From assembly GCF_024331145.1 (NCBI RefSeq), contig NZ_JANDJO010000008.1, positions 91,616 to 155,615 of the forward strand: 64,000 nt of DNA. Reading direction: 5' to 3'. The position numbers were made by a program, and so were the translations under genes. Below the pieces are notes generated by a model. The model was not told the origin of the DNA. It saw only the letters and a list, made by a program, of their open reading frames with translations, and did no database searches. The DNA comes from Shimia sp. CNT1-13L.2 (GTDB taxonomy: Bacteria; Pseudomonadota; Alphaproteobacteria; Rhodobacterales; Rhodobacteraceae). Positions within the stretch are counted from its first letter, which is position 1. Every line of letters begins with the position of its first letter. Of the stretch, positions 63,354 through 64,000 are shown piece after piece.

Positions 63354-63481
63354 TCTCCTTTGACATTTCGGCTCTAGGTCTTGTGCTACACTGGCGAAAG
63401 ATCGCCTCGAAGTGCTTGCCTTTGATCTTCGCGACCCGCAGACGAAAGACGGTAGCGTGTTCGGCAAATAAGTTAGGAACC

Positions 63482-64000
63482 CTACTGGGAAATCAAACCC
63501 AAGAATTCCCTTCCCAGTGCAGCATTCCCGTGCAGAACGTCTGATTTGGGTTGTTTGGAATTCTGGCTCAGCCGTTTCGCACCTCGCATGAACTCCAGCT
63601 TACTCAAGCAGCCACGCGCTATCGTATTCTTAGGCTGAAGGTACAGTTGAGAGTTCGGTATTTCCTCAAAGGCGGCAATTAGAGAAAAATTCAAAGAACT
63701 TGCCACCACCGTTCCATCTCCGCGCTTGACGATACGTTTGATCTCAATGAGCTTCGAAGACTTATCTAGGACTTGTTCAGACGGGAATGGTTGGGGAACA
63801 AAGACGATAGGAACATCGCATTCGCGTCGGATTTCGGACGCAAGCTTGAAAGAAAAGCTGTTTCTAGCCAGATCGATTAACCCTTCTTGGAGAGCTTGGT
63901 TGGAAAGAAGGGGAGGTAGGTTTTCCCCATTTCCGGAGACAAGTTCTTGAACGGCCTCATTCCCAGATGGCCATCCAGTGACAAGCTTGTCACTCGACAT
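63482..64000 (-). CDS. SGNH-hydrolase-like protein, N-terminus probably outside the window
   Basis: The visible 172 residues contain ASEIRRECDVPIVFVPQPFP (a central strand) and end with DVLHGNAALGREFLGL. The D-x-x-H of that segment is the usual C-terminal catalytic pair of SGNH/GDSL hydrolases in roseobacter polysaccharide loci. The ATG at the very edge (64000) may be an internal methionine, since no SGNH N-terminal GDS block is seen. Likely role: acetyl or other ester exchange on a glycan. Convergent with ugd. Confidence 0.55.
   Translation of the reverse strand: MSSDKLVTGWPSGNEAVQELVSGNGENLPPLLSNQALQEGLIDLARNSFSFKLASEIRRECDVPIVFVPQPFPSEQVLDKSSKLIEIKRIVKRGDGTVVASSLNFSLIAAFEEIPNSQLYLQPKNTIARGCLSKLEFMRGAKRLSQNSKQPKSDVLHGNAALGREFLGLISQ

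Noticed and set aside
63448..63459. ops/JUMPstart-like GACGGTAGCGTG
   Set aside because: One mismatch to the RfaH ops core, but it lies downstream of ugd and antisense to the next gene, not in a leader; likely chance.
63357..63480. Short coding-like stretch ending DGSVFGK-stop after ugd
   Set aside because: Only about 35 codons, no start and no recognisable relative; too weak to call a relic.

Overview
The window looks like part of a chromosome of a marine Rhodobacteraceae (roseobacter-type alphaproteobacterium). The evidence is gene content and style: choline-O-sulfate uptake and hydrolysis, TRAP, TTT and BMP-type transporters each paired with a LysR or two-component regulator, and IS3-family elements and integrases whose protein sequences resemble those of Ruegeria- or Phaeobacter-like genomes. 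No rRNA, tRNA or CRISPR array was found.

Left part (1-37.2 kb), GC-rich and tidy, is a row of substrate-specific uptake and catabolism modules. In order: the 5' part of a GMC oxidoreductase; tcuBA (tricarballylate oxidation) with divergent LysR tcuR; a LysR divergent from a TAXI-TRAP transporter, FAD-dependent D-amino-acid dehydrogenase-like enzyme and Asp/Glu-type racemase; choXVW-betC (choline-O-sulfate import and hydrolysis) with its divergent LysR; tctC, a fused tctAB, a PrpF-type isomerase, a UspA protein and a D-2-hydroxyacid dehydrogenase, all divergent from the tctDE two-component system; and a BMP-type ABC importer divergent from a GcvA-like LysR that precedes a DUF1989 protein, amidohydrolase, PuuE-like deacetylase and amidase (a candidate cyclic ureide or guanidino-compound pathway), then azoR. 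Several substrate-binding-protein genes are followed by strong RNA hairpins, including an intrinsic-terminator-like one between choX and choV, which would raise the binding protein over its partners.

Middle part (37.2-51.9 kb) is accessory DNA. It starts with a tyrosine integrase preceded by a 12-bp tandem repeat. It holds one IS3-type element whose orfB is broken by a palindrome-rich insert, small secreted or lipoprotein genes, a LuxR-type regulator, a second complete IS3-type element that abuts a 5'-truncated zinc-ribbon (Com-like) gene, and three IS3-type elements nested inside each other at 49.66-51.91 kb.

Right part (44.7-64 kb), visibly more AT-rich, appears to build or decorate a sulfated cell-surface glycan. 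It has three or four sulfotransferase-like proteins, an asparagine-synthase-like protein lacking the glutaminase nucleophile, an alpha/beta-hydrolase-like protein, three large glycosyltransferases assembled from shared modules (one of 1210 residues with a GT31-like and a GT2/GT92-like domain), a coiled-coil protein, UDP-glucose 6-dehydrogenase and an SGNH-hydrolase-like protein cut by the window edge. This locus is the best candidate for an undescribed system. All functions are inferred from motifs and neighbours read by eye; no database search was run.
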